Assembly: GCA_017546445.1 (NCBI GenBank)
Contig: JAFYWX010000052.1
Coordinates: forward strand, 1 to 36,802
Direction of reading: 5' to 3'
Source: Akkermansia sp.
Lineage (GTDB): Bacteria > Verrucomicrobiota > Verrucomicrobiia > Verrucomicrobiales > Akkermansiaceae
DNA: 36,802 nucleotides
Shown here: positions 1 through 7,973 of the stretch, one piece after another
Layout of the letters: each line of letters opens with the position of its first letter
How positions within the stretch are numbered: position 1 is the first letter of the stretch
Notes under the pieces: generated by a model
Database searches by the model: none
Told to the model about the DNA's origin: nothing
What the model saw: the letters and a program-made list of their open reading frames with translations, nothing else
Made by a program: the position numbers and the translations under genes

Positions 1-49
1 AGAATGCAGAATTGTGAGTTTGTGTGCGGCGGTTGCCGCACCTGTAAAC

Positions 50-79
50 AAAATTACCTGAGAAATCTCAGGTAATTTT
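50..79. terminator. perfect 14-bp hairpin, probable bidirectional terminator
   Basis: The arms 50-63 and 66-79 are perfect complements (AAAATTACCTGAGA and its reverse complement) around a 2-nt centre. The stem begins with A-rich and ends with T-rich sequence, so it could terminate transcription on either strand. The gene it serves lies outside the window. Confidence 0.6.
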
Positions 80-267
80 CATTTCTTTGCGCGGCCGCCA
101 GGCTGCGCACTAACTGCTTATTCTGCATTCTGCGTTCTGAACTCTGCATTCCTACAAATCGCCCTTTACGCGGGGCGGGGGAGAGATTGCAGTGCTGTTT
201 TTTACGTAAAGTGTTACGATGTCGCAATTTTGGCTTGCTAAGAACTTTAGGTATGAGTAACATGCAA

Positions 268-286
268 ATGGACACATTGTGTCCAT
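268..286. promoter_or_regulatory. operator-like palindrome
   Basis: The arms 268-276 and 278-286 (ATGGACACA / TGTGTCCAT) are perfect around a single central T. The site lies about 90 bp upstream of the RRM gene start. The length and symmetry suit a dimeric repressor site or a short hairpin; no regulator is identifiable. Confidence 0.35.
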
Positions 287-375
287 GCAAGATGCTCATG
301 TTGCCCTGGCCGCCGGGTATGTACAGGCAGAGCCGGGCGTGAGCGTGTGTTACTCAATTCGATTCAATAACCTAT

Positions 376-1020
376 ATGGCTGAACATCATACACAAGGCC
401 GGCAGGGGCAGGGCGCCCGCCGCCGCCGTAATAACAAGGGCCGTCCCTACCGCCGCCGTATGCCGCGCGCGCAGGAGACTCCGGCCCCCAAGCCCTCCCT
501 GCTGCAGCGCATCCTTGGTTTCTTTGGCTTTGGTAAGAAGAAGAACAAGGAGGCTGACCGCAAGGATAACCGCAAGGACGAAAAGCGCAAACCTAAGGAA
601 AACGTACGCGTGGCCAAGGGCCGCAGCAACCAGGGTGGAAACCCGGCTGCCCGCCAGGATAAGCGCCGCCGCCCGGCTTCCGTGGCTCCCACCCGCAATG
701 GCCGCCTCTATGTGGGCAACCTTTCCTACGAGGCTTCTGAGGCTGAGTTGGAGGACCTGTTCAAGGGCTTTGGCAATGTGCGCAGCGTGGAAATCATCTA
801 CAACCCCCGCACCTACAAGAGCAAGGGCTACGCCTTTGTGGAAATGCAGATGCTGGAGGACGCCCAGCGCGCCGCCGAGGTGCTGCATGGCCAGCCCTTC
901 ATGGGGCGTGAGCTCATGGTGAGCGCTGCCAGCGAACGCCCGGAGCAGACCGAAAAGCCTGAGACAAAGGCTGAAGCGCCCGCTCCTGAGCAGCCTGCCG
1001 AGGCTCCTGCTGCTGAGTAA
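376..1020 (+). CDS. RRM-domain RNA-binding protein
   Basis: A 214-residue protein with one RNA recognition motif at about residues 110-187. The two signature strands are clear: RNP2 LYVGNL at 111-116 and RNP1 KGYAFVEM at 150-157, so it should bind single-stranded RNA in the cytoplasm. Bacterial RRM proteins are usually 80-120 residues. This one has an extra basic N-terminal arm (Arg clusters at 15-30, Lys/Arg-rich 54-100) and an acidic Ala/Pro/Glu tail from about 188. The basic arm probably adds non-specific RNA or ribosome contacts. The ATG at 376 has no Shine-Dalgarno. It is convergent with the kinase gene that follows, with a shared terminator between them. Its RNA target is unknown. Confidence 0.85.
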   Translation: MAEHHTQGRQGQGARRRRNNKGRPYRRRMPRAQETPAPKPSLLQRILGFFGFGKKKNKEADRKDNRKDEKRKPKENVRVAKGRSNQGGNPAARQDKRRRPASVAPTRNGRLYVGNLSYEASEAELEDLFKGFGNVRSVEIIYNPRTYKSKGYAFVEMQMLEDAQRAAEVLHGQPFMGRELMVSAASERPEQTEKPETKAEAPAPEQPAEAPAAE

Positions 1021-1045
1021 GGTATTCGCGATATTGCCTGTTTTC

Positions 1046-1080
1046 AAGCGTGCACCCATAGCGGTGCACGCTTCATTTTT
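1046..1080. terminator. terminator between convergent genes
   Basis: The 11-bp perfect stem 1046-1056 / 1063-1073 (AAGCGTGCACC and complement) has a 6-nt loop and is followed by a T-rich run at 1077-1081. It ends the RRM gene. The minus-strand kinase gene ends at 1127, so it may serve both. Confidence 0.8.
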
Positions 1081-1126
1081 ATATGCAGCGGGGGGCGCGT
1101 TCAGGGTGGGGGCAGCGCCCGTGAGT

Positions 1127-3763
1127 TTATTTCTTCTGGGCGCTGCGCTCCAGCACCAGGCGGAACCCGATGGTGGGGCGGTGCGCGTCTGCCGGGTGCG
1201 GGGTGCGGCGGTGGGAGCTGAGCTGGCCGGGGCGGAATGAGGTGAAATCACCACCGCGGGTTACCCCGTAGCTGCGGAAATGGAAATTCTCCGGGCCGCC
1301 GTATTCGCCGCTCACCCATTCCTGCACATTGCCTGCCAAGTCATGCAGCCCCAGGGCATTAGGCGCAAAGGAACCCACCGGGGCGGTGCTGGCAAAATCA
1401 TCGTGGTAGCGGGGAATCACATGGTCTGCGCGCACGCCGGGAATGGCGCTTGCATCGGCAAAGTTGCCGGTGTTGCGGGCCGGCGGCCATTTCTGCCCCC
1501 AGGGGTATTCTGCGCCGGCCGTGGCGCGCACGCGCTGGCGCTCATAGGGGCTCTGGCCGTTGCTGTCCTTGCAGCCCACCATGTGGCTCCATTCCTCATC
1601 TGTGGGCAGGCGGTAGGTATCGGTCTCCTCGATGAGCCCGTTGTTGCGCTCCTGCTGGGTGAGCCAGGCGGCAAAAGCCTCTGCCGCCGTGCGCGAGACA
1701 TTGACCACCGGGTGGTGTTCGTTCTGCTCAAAATTGACAGGCTCGGGGTCGGCGGCGCCGGTTTCCTGGCAGTAGCGGCGGAAATCGGTCACGCGCACCT
1801 CTGTGGCGCCGACCAGGAGGTTGGGGCGCAGGGGGAGGAAGCGGAGGCCCAGGCTGTTAATCCACTCTGCCCCGAAATTCACCGAATGATTCGGCTGCAG
1901 GTGCAGGTTCAGCACCAGGTCTTTGGGTGAAAGCCCGCTTCGGCGCACGGTGGAGTAGCCCGGCAGGCGCACCTCCAGGAAATATGGCGCCAGCGGAATG
2001 CTGATGGATTGCATGGGGGTGATACCCAGCGGCATGCCGTTGAGCATGACACTGGCACCGGAAGGGTTGGTGTAGATGCTGACCGGTGTTTTCTGCACCA
2101 GCATGGTGCAGAGCCGGTAGCCGCATAAATCCGGGCCGGCGGCGGTGCCGGGGTCCGGGCGGGCTATCAGCGAGTGGTCGCGCCCGATGGTGCCGGCTTT
2201 CTCGCACTGCCGGGTGAGCCAGAGCGTGAATGCCCCGATGGCTTCCTGAGAGGTGAGCAGCTGGCCATCTGCCTCCTGGGCGGTGAATGGGGCGGCGGCC
2301 TGGGGCTCTGCCTGCTGGAATTCGCGGAACTGGGCGGCAGAAACCGGGGTGATGGCCTCATGAACCCCACCGGCCGGGCGGTAGTGGGTGCCCTGCGCAT
2401 CGACCCAGGGCTCGCCGGTGCGGGGCGGGCGGTATGGGCGGAGCTCGCCACCCAGGGAGAGCAGCTCGCCGGGCGGGATAATGCCGCTCACGTATGAATC
2501 CGCATACCCTTCCTTGCGCAGCACAAAGGCAATGCGTTTTCCTGTATCGGCGGTGATGGGCCCGTAAGGCGTTTCATCCAGGTAGATGCCGTCCTCTGTA
2601 TAGATAGAGGCACCGGCCGGCACGCTGCCGATGAAGTATTGCCCATGCTGGGGAACCGGCTCTGGTGGTGGCTCCGGGGCGGGGGGCGGTTCGGGCGGTG
2701 GTTGTTCATTTGCCAGCAGGGCATCCTTTGCTTTGTTGAGCCGCTGGGGCATATCCTGCGGCATGAGCAGATAGGTGCCGGTGCCTATGCCGCCCAGCAC
2801 CAGTGTGGCAATGCCGGTGTGCGTGGCGAAGCGGCGCAGGGAGCGGTTCCGCTTGCGGCGGATGGTGGCATCATCCCGCAGCTGCTCCAGTTGTTCTGCC
2901 AGCTGCTTGGCGTTGACAATGGTATCCCGGTTTATCTGGGGGGAGGCTGCTGCGCAGATTATCTTGTTGAACTCAATCCAGCGGCGGTGGGTGGCGCCTT
3001 CCGGCAGCTCCCGGGGCAGGGAAGGGAAGTTCAGCCGATCCATGCCGGTGGACATTTCATACAGCACCTTGGCCAGGGCGTACACATCTGCACGTGGTGT
3101 GCCGGGGCCTTCCGGTGGTATATACCCCTCGGTGCCTACCATGCTGCGCTGGTTGCTGTGGGCTACCAGCCCGGCATCTGCCAGCTTGACTCGCCCGTTG
3201 ATGAAGATGACATTGGTGGGTTTGACGTCCCGGTGGGTCAGCTCCTGGGCGTGCAGACCGGCCAGTGCGCGCGATAACTGGCACCCGACCTCCAGCACAT
3301 AGTCCAGCGGCATGGGCCGGTTGCCGTATTGCTGCATATCGCTGAACAGCGTGCGCGGAATGTAGGATGCCGGGTCGGTGTGCGCGCCGGTGTAGGCATC
3401 GTCTGCCAGTTCCATTACATAAAAATAATAGGGGAACGGCCCGCCGTGCTGCCCGATGTGCAGGATGTGCACCAGCCCCGGTATGCCGCGGGCAATGGGC
3501 TCATAGCTCAGCACGCCGTCAAACTCGCGAATGAAGACCTGCTCATCGGCAAAATCCTCACGCCACACCACCTTCACGGCGCGGTAGGCTCCGGTTACAG
3601 AACGCGCCAGCCATACCTCGCCATAGGCCCCGGTGCCGATTTTTCGCAGAATTTCATGGTCCGGCACGCTGGGTTGGGTGCCCTCCGGGCGCAGCGATTT
3701 TCTGCGCGGTGTTCCGCGCATGCTGCGTCGGGTCGGGCTTATCGCTGTGCTATCGGGCTCCAT
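1127..3763 (-). CDS. Ser/Thr protein kinase with PEGA and FGE-sulfatase-type domains
   Basis: An 878-residue single-pass membrane protein. The N-terminal cytoplasmic kinase (about 40-295) has the Gly loop GTGAYG at 43-48, Lys64 in AVKVV, HRD at 177-179 and a DAG at 196-198 where DFG is usual; APE reads PPE. A membrane helix at about 312-334 is followed by a Pro-rich linker (355-372). Outside the membrane are a PEGA domain (375-440), a shrunken FGE-like segment (455-555), a second PEGA (559-622) and a full FGE-sulfatase fold (628-875; RLPTDEEW at 718-725, GNVQEW at 811-816). The C-terminal catalytic cysteines of formylglycine-generating enzymes are absent, so this domain is probably a binding module. 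It has its own promoter and an almost leaderless start. I infer that the PEGA/FGE part senses an envelope signal for the kinase. Confidence 0.88.
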   Translation of the reverse strand: MEPDSTAISPTRRSMRGTPRRKSLRPEGTQPSVPDHEILRKIGTGAYGEVWLARSVTGAYRAVKVVWREDFADEQVFIREFDGVLSYEPIARGIPGLVHILHIGQHGGPFPYYFYVMELADDAYTGAHTDPASYIPRTLFSDMQQYGNRPMPLDYVLEVGCQLSRALAGLHAQELTHRDVKPTNVIFINGRVKLADAGLVAHSNQRSMVGTEGYIPPEGPGTPRADVYALAKVLYEMSTGMDRLNFPSLPRELPEGATHRRWIEFNKIICAAASPQINRDTIVNAKQLAEQLEQLRDDATIRRKRNRSLRRFATHTGIATLVLGGIGTGTYLLMPQDMPQRLNKAKDALLANEQPPPEPPPAPEPPPEPVPQHGQYFIGSVPAGASIYTEDGIYLDETPYGPITADTGKRIAFVLRKEGYADSYVSGIIPPGELLSLGGELRPYRPPRTGEPWVDAQGTHYRPAGGVHEAITPVSAAQFREFQQAEPQAAAPFTAQEADGQLLTSQEAIGAFTLWLTRQCEKAGTIGRDHSLIARPDPGTAAGPDLCGYRLCTMLVQKTPVSIYTNPSGASVMLNGMPLGITPMQSISIPLAPYFLEVRLPGYSTVRRSGLSPKDLVLNLHLQPNHSVNFGAEWINSLGLRFLPLRPNLLVGATEVRVTDFRRYCQETGAADPEPVNFEQNEHHPVVNVSRTAAEAFAAWLTQQERNNGLIEETDTYRLPTDEEWSHMVGCKDSNGQSPYERQRVRATAGAEYPWGQKWPPARNTGNFADASAIPGVRADHVIPRYHDDFASTAPVGSFAPNALGLHDLAGNVQEWVSGEYGGPENFHFRSYGVTRGGDFTSFRPGQLSSHRRTPHPADAHRPTIGFRLVLERSAQKK

Positions 3764-3771
3764 GCGTGTGT

Positions 3772-3800
3772 ATTATAGCATGCAATGCACCTTGGTGCAA
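3772..3800 (-). promoter_or_regulatory. sigma-70-type promoter of the PEGA/FGE kinase
   Basis: On the minus strand the -35 TTGCAC (3800-3795) and -10 TATAAT (3777-3772) are 17 bp apart. Only 8 nt separate the -10 from the ATG at 3763, predicting a 5' leader of about 0-3 nt. A TGCACC-TT-GGTGCA inverted repeat (3786-3799) overlaps the -35 and could be an operator. Confidence 0.75.
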
Positions 3801-3864
3801 GCTGCTTTGCGGCGCTTTTTTGAGGGGAAATTGAACTTTTTTTTGAAAAAATGCGAAAAAATGC

Positions 3865-3893
3865 TTGCAATTAGGGCCGGGCTGTGTTAAACT
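3865..3893 (+). promoter_or_regulatory. promoter of tRNA-Leu
   Basis: TTGCAA (3865-3870), a 17-bp spacer and TAAACT (3888-3893), followed by a GC-rich discriminator (GCCCTCG) typical of stable-RNA promoters. The predicted start is near 3900, about 13 nt before the mature tRNA. Confidence 0.65.
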
Positions 3894-3912
3894 GCCCTCG
3901 CACCAATCAAAA

Positions 3913-3994
3913 GCGCACGTGGCGGAATTGGTAGACGCGCTAGTTTCAGGTTCTAGTGAGTAACATCGTGATGGTTCGAGTCCATTCGTGCGTA
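3913..3994 (+). tRNA. tRNA-Leu (anticodon CAG)
   Basis: An 82-nt class II tRNA decoding CUG. The acceptor arms 3913-3919 and 3987-3993 pair (with a terminal G-U), the discriminator is A3994, and the D-arm block GTGGCGGAATTGGTAGACGC matches bacterial tRNA-Leu. The anticodon CAG is at 3947-3949, the long variable arm follows, and the T-arm GGTTCGAGTCC is intact. CCA is not encoded. The loop-proximal pair of the anticodon stem is a T-T mismatch, which is unusual. A promoter and terminator flank it, so it is transcribed alone. Confidence 0.93.
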
Positions 3995-3998
3995 TGAG

Positions 3999-4040
3999 GA
4001 AGAGCTCCCTGCGAGATATCGCAAGGAGCTCTTCTGCTTT
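3999..4040 (+). terminator. terminator after tRNA-Leu
   Basis: The 16-bp stem 3999-4014 / 4019-4034 has one C-A mismatch and a GATA loop and is followed by a T-rich stretch. It starts 5 nt after the tRNA. Confidence 0.75.
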
Positions 4041-4185
4041 TGCTGCCTGGCTGTTTGTTTGTAGTGAAAAAATGACTTTTCGATAATATCTTGTGTCAGC
4101 AAATGCGGTTAATGCTGAATATATGCTTGAAATGCACAGGGAAACGTAGTATTTAGTAGAGCACGTTATATTGATTTTTTTTGCT
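4041..4185 (+). other. AT-rich intergenic region upstream of the HTH gene
   Basis: No gene is seen. A TATATT at 4167-4172 lies 13 nt before the ATG at 4186 and could be the -10 of the HTH gene, but no -35 is recognisable. I found no copy of the tRNA 3' end here that would mark an integration site. Confidence 0.4.
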
Positions 4186-4599
4186 ATGTCTGAGAATACT
4201 CGAGTTCGCGCCTCTTATACGCCTGAAGAAAAGGCAGAAATTATTCTTGCTGTGATGAATCGTAAGACAACGATTCAGAAGATTGCCAAGGAAAAAGGAA
4301 TTGCCCCCACGCTGGTTTCTCTGTGGAAGAAGCAGGCAGAGGAGGCTATATTAGAGCGCTTTGTCGGCACGAAGCCTGGCCGCCGCAAGGCTGAGACTTC
4401 TCCTGAGGAAGTGAAGGGTGATTTGCGCAAGGCTCGTATTGATGCCCGTACCTCCAAAACCCGTGCCACGCGGCTTGATGTATCGCTCAGGAATGCCAAG
4501 TCCCGCATTGCGGCGCTTGAGGCAGGCGTGCGCGACCTGGCTGCAGAGATGGGTTTCAAACTGGTGAAGTCCACGCGTCCGCGCCGCAAGAAAGCATAA
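4186..4599 (+). CDS. orphan transposase-type helix-turn-helix protein
   Basis: A 137-residue basic protein. The N-terminal part (about 10-50: YTPEEKAEIILAVMNRK, then IQKIAKEKGIAPTLVSLWKK) is the HTH seen in IS3/IS911 OrfA-type transposases. A charged helical segment (about 70-125) and a Lys/Arg-rich C-terminus follow. There is no OrfB-type DDE partner downstream and no terminal inverted repeats, so it is not a complete insertion sequence. It may be a domesticated DNA-binding protein or a remnant. I prefer the ATG at 4186 to the one at 4171 because the homologous segment starts there and 4171 overlaps the putative -10. Confidence 0.65.
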   Translation: MSENTRVRASYTPEEKAEIILAVMNRKTTIQKIAKEKGIAPTLVSLWKKQAEEAILERFVGTKPGRRKAETSPEEVKGDLRKARIDARTSKTRATRLDVSLRNAKSRIAALEAGVRDLAAEMGFKLVKSTRPRRKKA

Positions 4600-4739
4600 G
4601 CATGCCTGTTGTGAACGCTGAGAGGGCAGAGTCCTGGCTTTTGGCTGACAGGAAGCGGGGGTGAATGCCGTATATTTTATCAGCGAATAGGTGAGAGTGT
4701 CTCGGTGAGAGTCCAGGACACAATAGAATTTTACCCGAT

Positions 4740-6953
4740 ATGAAGATGAATTTAAACAGTTGGGGGGTACGTGTACGCACCCTGGGGATGGCTGCCGCAG
4801 CGGCATTGGTTTCATGCTGCTCGGTGAGTCATGCAGAGCCGGATTACGATATCATCGGTAAGCAGTTTTCGCTGGTGCTGCAGAATGCGCATTTCTCGCG
4901 TGCTCGGTTTACGCAGGATATGTACCAGCAGTTTCTGGATTGTTACCTGCAGAGCCTGGATGCACAGCATTTGTTCCTGACTCAGGAGGATGTGAATCAC
5001 CTGCGGGCGCGTTATGCCTCCAGTTTTGGTGATTATCTGCTGGCAAACCAGACCACGCGACTGGCAGAAGAGCTTTATGCCTATTACAGCGAGCGCGCAT
5101 TGCCCCGCATTGCCCAGGCAGAGAAGTTGCTGCAGGAATACGCAAAGCAGATGCCCGCTTTTGATTCCGACCGCATGGTGCCGCGCTCCCGGCGCAAGCT
5201 GCCGCGTGCCCGCAACGCTGCAGAGTTGGACCAGGTGTGGCGCGACCAGGTGGAGGATATGATTCTGACCGAGGTGCTGCGCCGTGAGACGCTGGCCGCC
5301 CTGGCTGAGGCCAAGGGCAAGGCGTCTCCTGTGGCCAAGGAAATGTCGGTCACGGATAAGATGCTGGCGCGTATCAAGCGCATGCGCAATGAGATTCAGG
5401 AAGCCGACCGCGAGGATATGGTTTCCTATCTGCTGAATGCCGTGGCGCATGTGTATGACCCGCACAGCGATTATATGGGTGCCCGCGAGGAGCAGCGTTT
5501 CAAGGATATGATTAAGGCCTCCATTGTGGGTATTGGTGCCAAGCTGCAGTCTGATGACGACGGCTCCACCACGATTGAAGGTATTGTGAAGGGGGGCCCT
5601 GCCGCGAAGAACGGCCAGCTTCAGCTGGGGGATCGCATTGTGGCTGTGGATAGCAAGGGCGATGATAAGTGGACCGATATCATGTTCCTGAGCATCGATA
5701 AGGTGGTAGACCTGATTCGTGGCCAGAAGGGGCAGACGGTGAAGCTGCGTGTGCAGAGCGCCAGCAGCGGCGAGGAAAAAGTTATTTCCATCGTGCGCGA
5801 TGAAATCCCCATGTCTGAGGAGCTGGCCAGCGGCCGCATCATCGACCTGAAGTCGGGTGGCCGCGCGTACCGCCTGGGTGTTCTCACGCTGCCGTCGTTC
5901 TATATTGACCTGGATGATGGTGATGTGCACTGCGCTGCAGACGTGAAGAAGATTCTGCGCCGCATGATTCAGGAGAAGGTGCAGGCTGTGGTGCTTGACC
6001 TTCGCTTCAATGGAGGTGGTTCGCTGGATGAGGTGCGCAAGATGGTTGGTTTCTTCACCGGCGCAGGTCCTGTGGTTCAGGTGAAGGATTCCCGTGCCCA
6101 TGTGGAGCGTCTCACGGTAAGCGGCAGACCGATGTTCAACGGCGAACTGGTGGTGCTTATCAATAAGCTGAGTGCCTCTGCCTCTGAGATTTTTGCCGGC
6201 GCTATGGCTGATTATGGTCGCGCTGTCATTGTGGGCGATGACGCCAGCTACGGCAAGGGTACGGTGCAGGTTCCCCGTGGCCTGGCAGATTATATGCCTT
6301 ACTTCTCCTCCCGCGAGGGGTGCGGCATGATTAAGGTGACCACGCAGAAATTCTACCGCGTGGGTGGTGCCTCCACGCAGCTGAAGGGCGTGAGCAGTGA
6401 TATTGTGCTGCCCACGGTGACGGCTGGCCTGCGCGTCGGCGAGGCAGAGCAGGATTATGCCTTGGCCTATGATGAGATTCCCCGCGCCGGTGGTTATGTG
6501 AAGAGCAGCCGCATTGCCCGTATTCTGCCGGAGCTGATGGCCCGCAGCAAAGCCCGCACAGATGCAGATAAGGATATGCAGTATACCCGCGAGGATATTG
6601 CCCGCGCCAAGGAACGCCAGGAGAAGAATGAGGTATCTCTGAATAAGGCAGTGCGCCATGCTGAGAATGCCCAGCTGATGGAGCGTAAGAAGAATATTGA
6701 TGCCGAGCGCAAGGTGCGCTATGAGCAGATGGCTGCTGAGGATGAGAAGAACATGACTATCTACCGCCTGAAGCTTTCGGATGTGAAGGCTCCCAAGCTG
6801 CCGCTCGCTTCCAAGGATGATAAGAATGAGTATATGGATGAAAACGAGGACCCGGAGGATGAACTGACGGAAACGCCGGAATATCCCTCTAACCTGGACC
6901 CCGTGCTCCGCGAGGCTCTGCATATTGCCAAGGATATGGTAGATATGCCTTGA
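4740..6953 (+). CDS. prc: carboxy-terminal processing (tail-specific) protease, S41 family
   Basis: A 737-residue periplasmic serine protease of the Prc/Tsp type. It has a signal sequence (residues 1-32; an LVSC at 23-26 could instead be a lipobox), a helical N-terminal region, a PDZ domain (about 255-350) and the S41 catalytic domain (about 370-560). The motif SASASEIFAGA holds the nucleophile Ser480, and YGKGTVQ holds the general base Lys506, the Ser/Lys dyad of the family. The C-terminal helical extension (about 570-737), rich in charged residues, matches the long Tsp subfamily. The expected role is degradation or trimming of exported proteins from their C-termini. The possible -10 TAGAAT (4724-4729) lies only 10 nt before the ATG. 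A strong terminator follows. Confidence 0.92.
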   Translation: MKMNLNSWGVRVRTLGMAAAAALVSCCSVSHAEPDYDIIGKQFSLVLQNAHFSRARFTQDMYQQFLDCYLQSLDAQHLFLTQEDVNHLRARYASSFGDYLLANQTTRLAEELYAYYSERALPRIAQAEKLLQEYAKQMPAFDSDRMVPRSRRKLPRARNAAELDQVWRDQVEDMILTEVLRRETLAALAEAKGKASPVAKEMSVTDKMLARIKRMRNEIQEADREDMVSYLLNAVAHVYDPHSDYMGAREEQRFKDMIKASIVGIGAKLQSDDDGSTTIEGIVKGGPAAKNGQLQLGDRIVAVDSKGDDKWTDIMFLSIDKVVDLIRGQKGQTVKLRVQSASSGEEKVISIVRDEIPMSEELASGRIIDLKSGGRAYRLGVLTLPSFYIDLDDGDVHCAADVKKILRRMIQEKVQAVVLDLRFNGGGSLDEVRKMVGFFTGAGPVVQVKDSRAHVERLTVSGRPMFNGELVVLINKLSASASEIFAGAMADYGRAVIVGDDASYGKGTVQVPRGLADYMPYFSSREGCGMIKVTTQKFYRVGGASTQLKGVSSDIVLPTVTAGLRVGEAEQDYALAYDEIPRAGGYVKSSRIARILPELMARSKARTDADKDMQYTREDIARAKERQEKNEVSLNKAVRHAENAQLMERKKNIDAERKVRYEQMAAEDEKNMTIYRLKLSDVKAPKLPLASKDDKNEYMDENEDPEDELTETPEYPSNLDPVLREALHIAKDMVDMP

Positions 6954-6976
6954 GGCTGGTAAATGAATTGCTTCCA

Positions 6977-7009
6977 AAGCCCGTTCCACGTCAGGAACGG
7001 GCTTTTTTC
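6977..7009 (+). terminator. Rho-independent terminator after prc
   Basis: The perfect 11-bp stem 6977-6987 / 6994-7004 (AAGCCCGTTCC and complement) has a 6-nt loop and a run of T to 7008. Confidence 0.9.
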
Positions 7010-7037
7010 TTGCAATGCGATAATAAAATTTTATAAT
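7010..7037 (+). promoter_or_regulatory. promoter of the GT2 gene, leaderless geometry
   Basis: TTGCAA (7010-7015), a 16-bp spacer and TATAAT (7032-7037). The ATG at 7044 is 6 nt after the -10, so transcription should start at or next to the start codon. Confidence 0.75.
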
Positions 7038-7043
7038 GCGGAT

Positions 7044-7973
7044 ATGACTGTCTTATCCCTTGTCGTGCCGTGTTATAATGAGCAGGAGGCCTTGTATCCG
7101 TTCATGCAGGAGCTCAGCCGGGTGCTTGCCGGGCTTTCTGATGTGCAGCCGGAGGTTATTCTGGTGAATGACGGCAGCGCGGATAAGACACTGCAGGTGA
7201 TGCGTGAGCTGAGCGCGCAGTATGAGTGCGTGCGTTATATTTCGTTTTCCCGCAACTTTGGCAAGGAGAGCGCCATGCTGGCAGGTTTTGCTGCGGCCAA
7301 GGGCGATTATGTGGCGGTGATGGATGCCGATTTGCAGGACCCGCCCGCGCTGCTGCCGGAGATGCTGCGCGTGGTGCGAGAGGAAGGGTATGATTGCGCT
7401 GGCACCCGCCGCACCACCCGCAAGGGCGAGCCGCCCATCCGCTCTTTCTTTGCCCGCATGTTCTACCGCTTCATCAATATGATTTCCCGCACCCAGCTGG
7501 TGGATGGTGCGCGCGATTACAAGCTTCTCTCCCGCAAGGCCGTGGATGCCCTTCTTTCCATGCCGGAGTATAACCGCTTCTCCAAGGGCTTGTATGAGTG
7601 GATTGGTTTCCGCACTAAGTGGCTGGAGTTTGAGAATGTGGAGCGTGTGGCCGGGGAGACCAAGTGGTCGTTCTGGAAGCTGTTCAAGTACTCGCTGGAG
7701 GGTATCGTGGCCTTCACGACGGTGCCGCTGGCGCTGGCCTCACTCATGGGGATGCTGTGCATCGTTGTGTCCCTGCTGGTCATTGTGCTGCTTTGCGTGC
7801 GCCATGTTATCTGGAATAATCCGGTGCACGGCTGGGACTCTCTTGTCTGTATTATTGTCTTCCTTAGTGGTTTGCAGCTTTTTTGCGCGGGTATCATCGG
7901 CCAGTACCTTTCCAAGATGTACCTGGAAATCAAGCGGCGTCCGCACTATATCATTGCTGAGCAATCAGAGTAA
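7044..7973 (+). CDS. membrane-anchored family 2 glycosyltransferase (polyprenyl-phosphate sugar transferase type)
   Basis: A 309-residue protein like GtrB, ArnC and DPM synthases. The N-terminal GT-A domain starts at VVPCYNEQEA, with NDGSADK and the metal-binding MDADLQDPP. Two C-terminal membrane helices (VPLALASLMGMLCIVVSLLVIVLL and SLVCIIVFLSGLQLFCAGIIGQYL) precede a basic tail. Such enzymes transfer a nucleotide-activated sugar to a polyprenyl phosphate on the cytoplasmic face for later use in envelope glycans. I start it at 7044, since a start further upstream would run through the prc terminator and this gene's own promoter. It ends 9 bp inside the convergent tatD-like gene. Confidence 0.88.
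   Translation: MTVLSLVVPCYNEQEALYPFMQELSRVLAGLSDVQPEVILVNDGSADKTLQVMRELSAQYECVRYISFSRNFGKESAMLAGFAAAKGDYVAVMDADLQDPPALLPEMLRVVREEGYDCAGTRRTTRKGEPPIRSFFARMFYRFINMISRTQLVDGARDYKLLSRKAVDALLSMPEYNRFSKGLYEWIGFRTKWLEFENVERVAGETKWSFWKLFKYSLEGIVAFTTVPLALASLMGMLCIVVSLLVIVLLCVRHVIWNNPVHGWDSLVCIIVFLSGLQLFCAGIIGQYLSKMYLEIKRRPHYIIAEQSE

Larger units (their letters stand above)
1..375. other. non-coding region upstream of the RRM gene
   Basis: No convincing gene lies here. It holds a perfect hairpin at 50-79, a 12-bp inverted repeat between 1-12 and 120-131 (AGAATGCAGAAT and its complement), two further copies of the CTGCATTC core between 123 and 151, and a 19-bp operator-like palindrome at 268-286. The region probably contains the end of the preceding transcript and the promoter of the RRM gene, but I could not identify a good -35/-10 pair for that gene. 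Confidence 0.6.

Noticed and set aside
628..875. C-terminal domain of the first kinase as an active formylglycine-generating enzyme
   Set aside because: Positions refer to residues of the protein encoded at 1127-3763. The FGE fold is recognisable, but the C-terminal catalytic cysteines are missing, so a structural or binding role is more likely.
3913..4185. tRNA-Leu as an integration site for a mobile island
   Set aside because: No copy of the tRNA 3' end was found downstream and no integrase is present; the HTH gene nearby is not an integrase.
4812..6989. Very long open frame antisense to the prc gene
   Set aside because: It is a shadow of the strongly GC3-biased protease gene; its translation is low complexity and matches no family. 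Similar shadows lie opposite pnp (10257-12422), sdhA (18767-20755) and rng (25741-27195).
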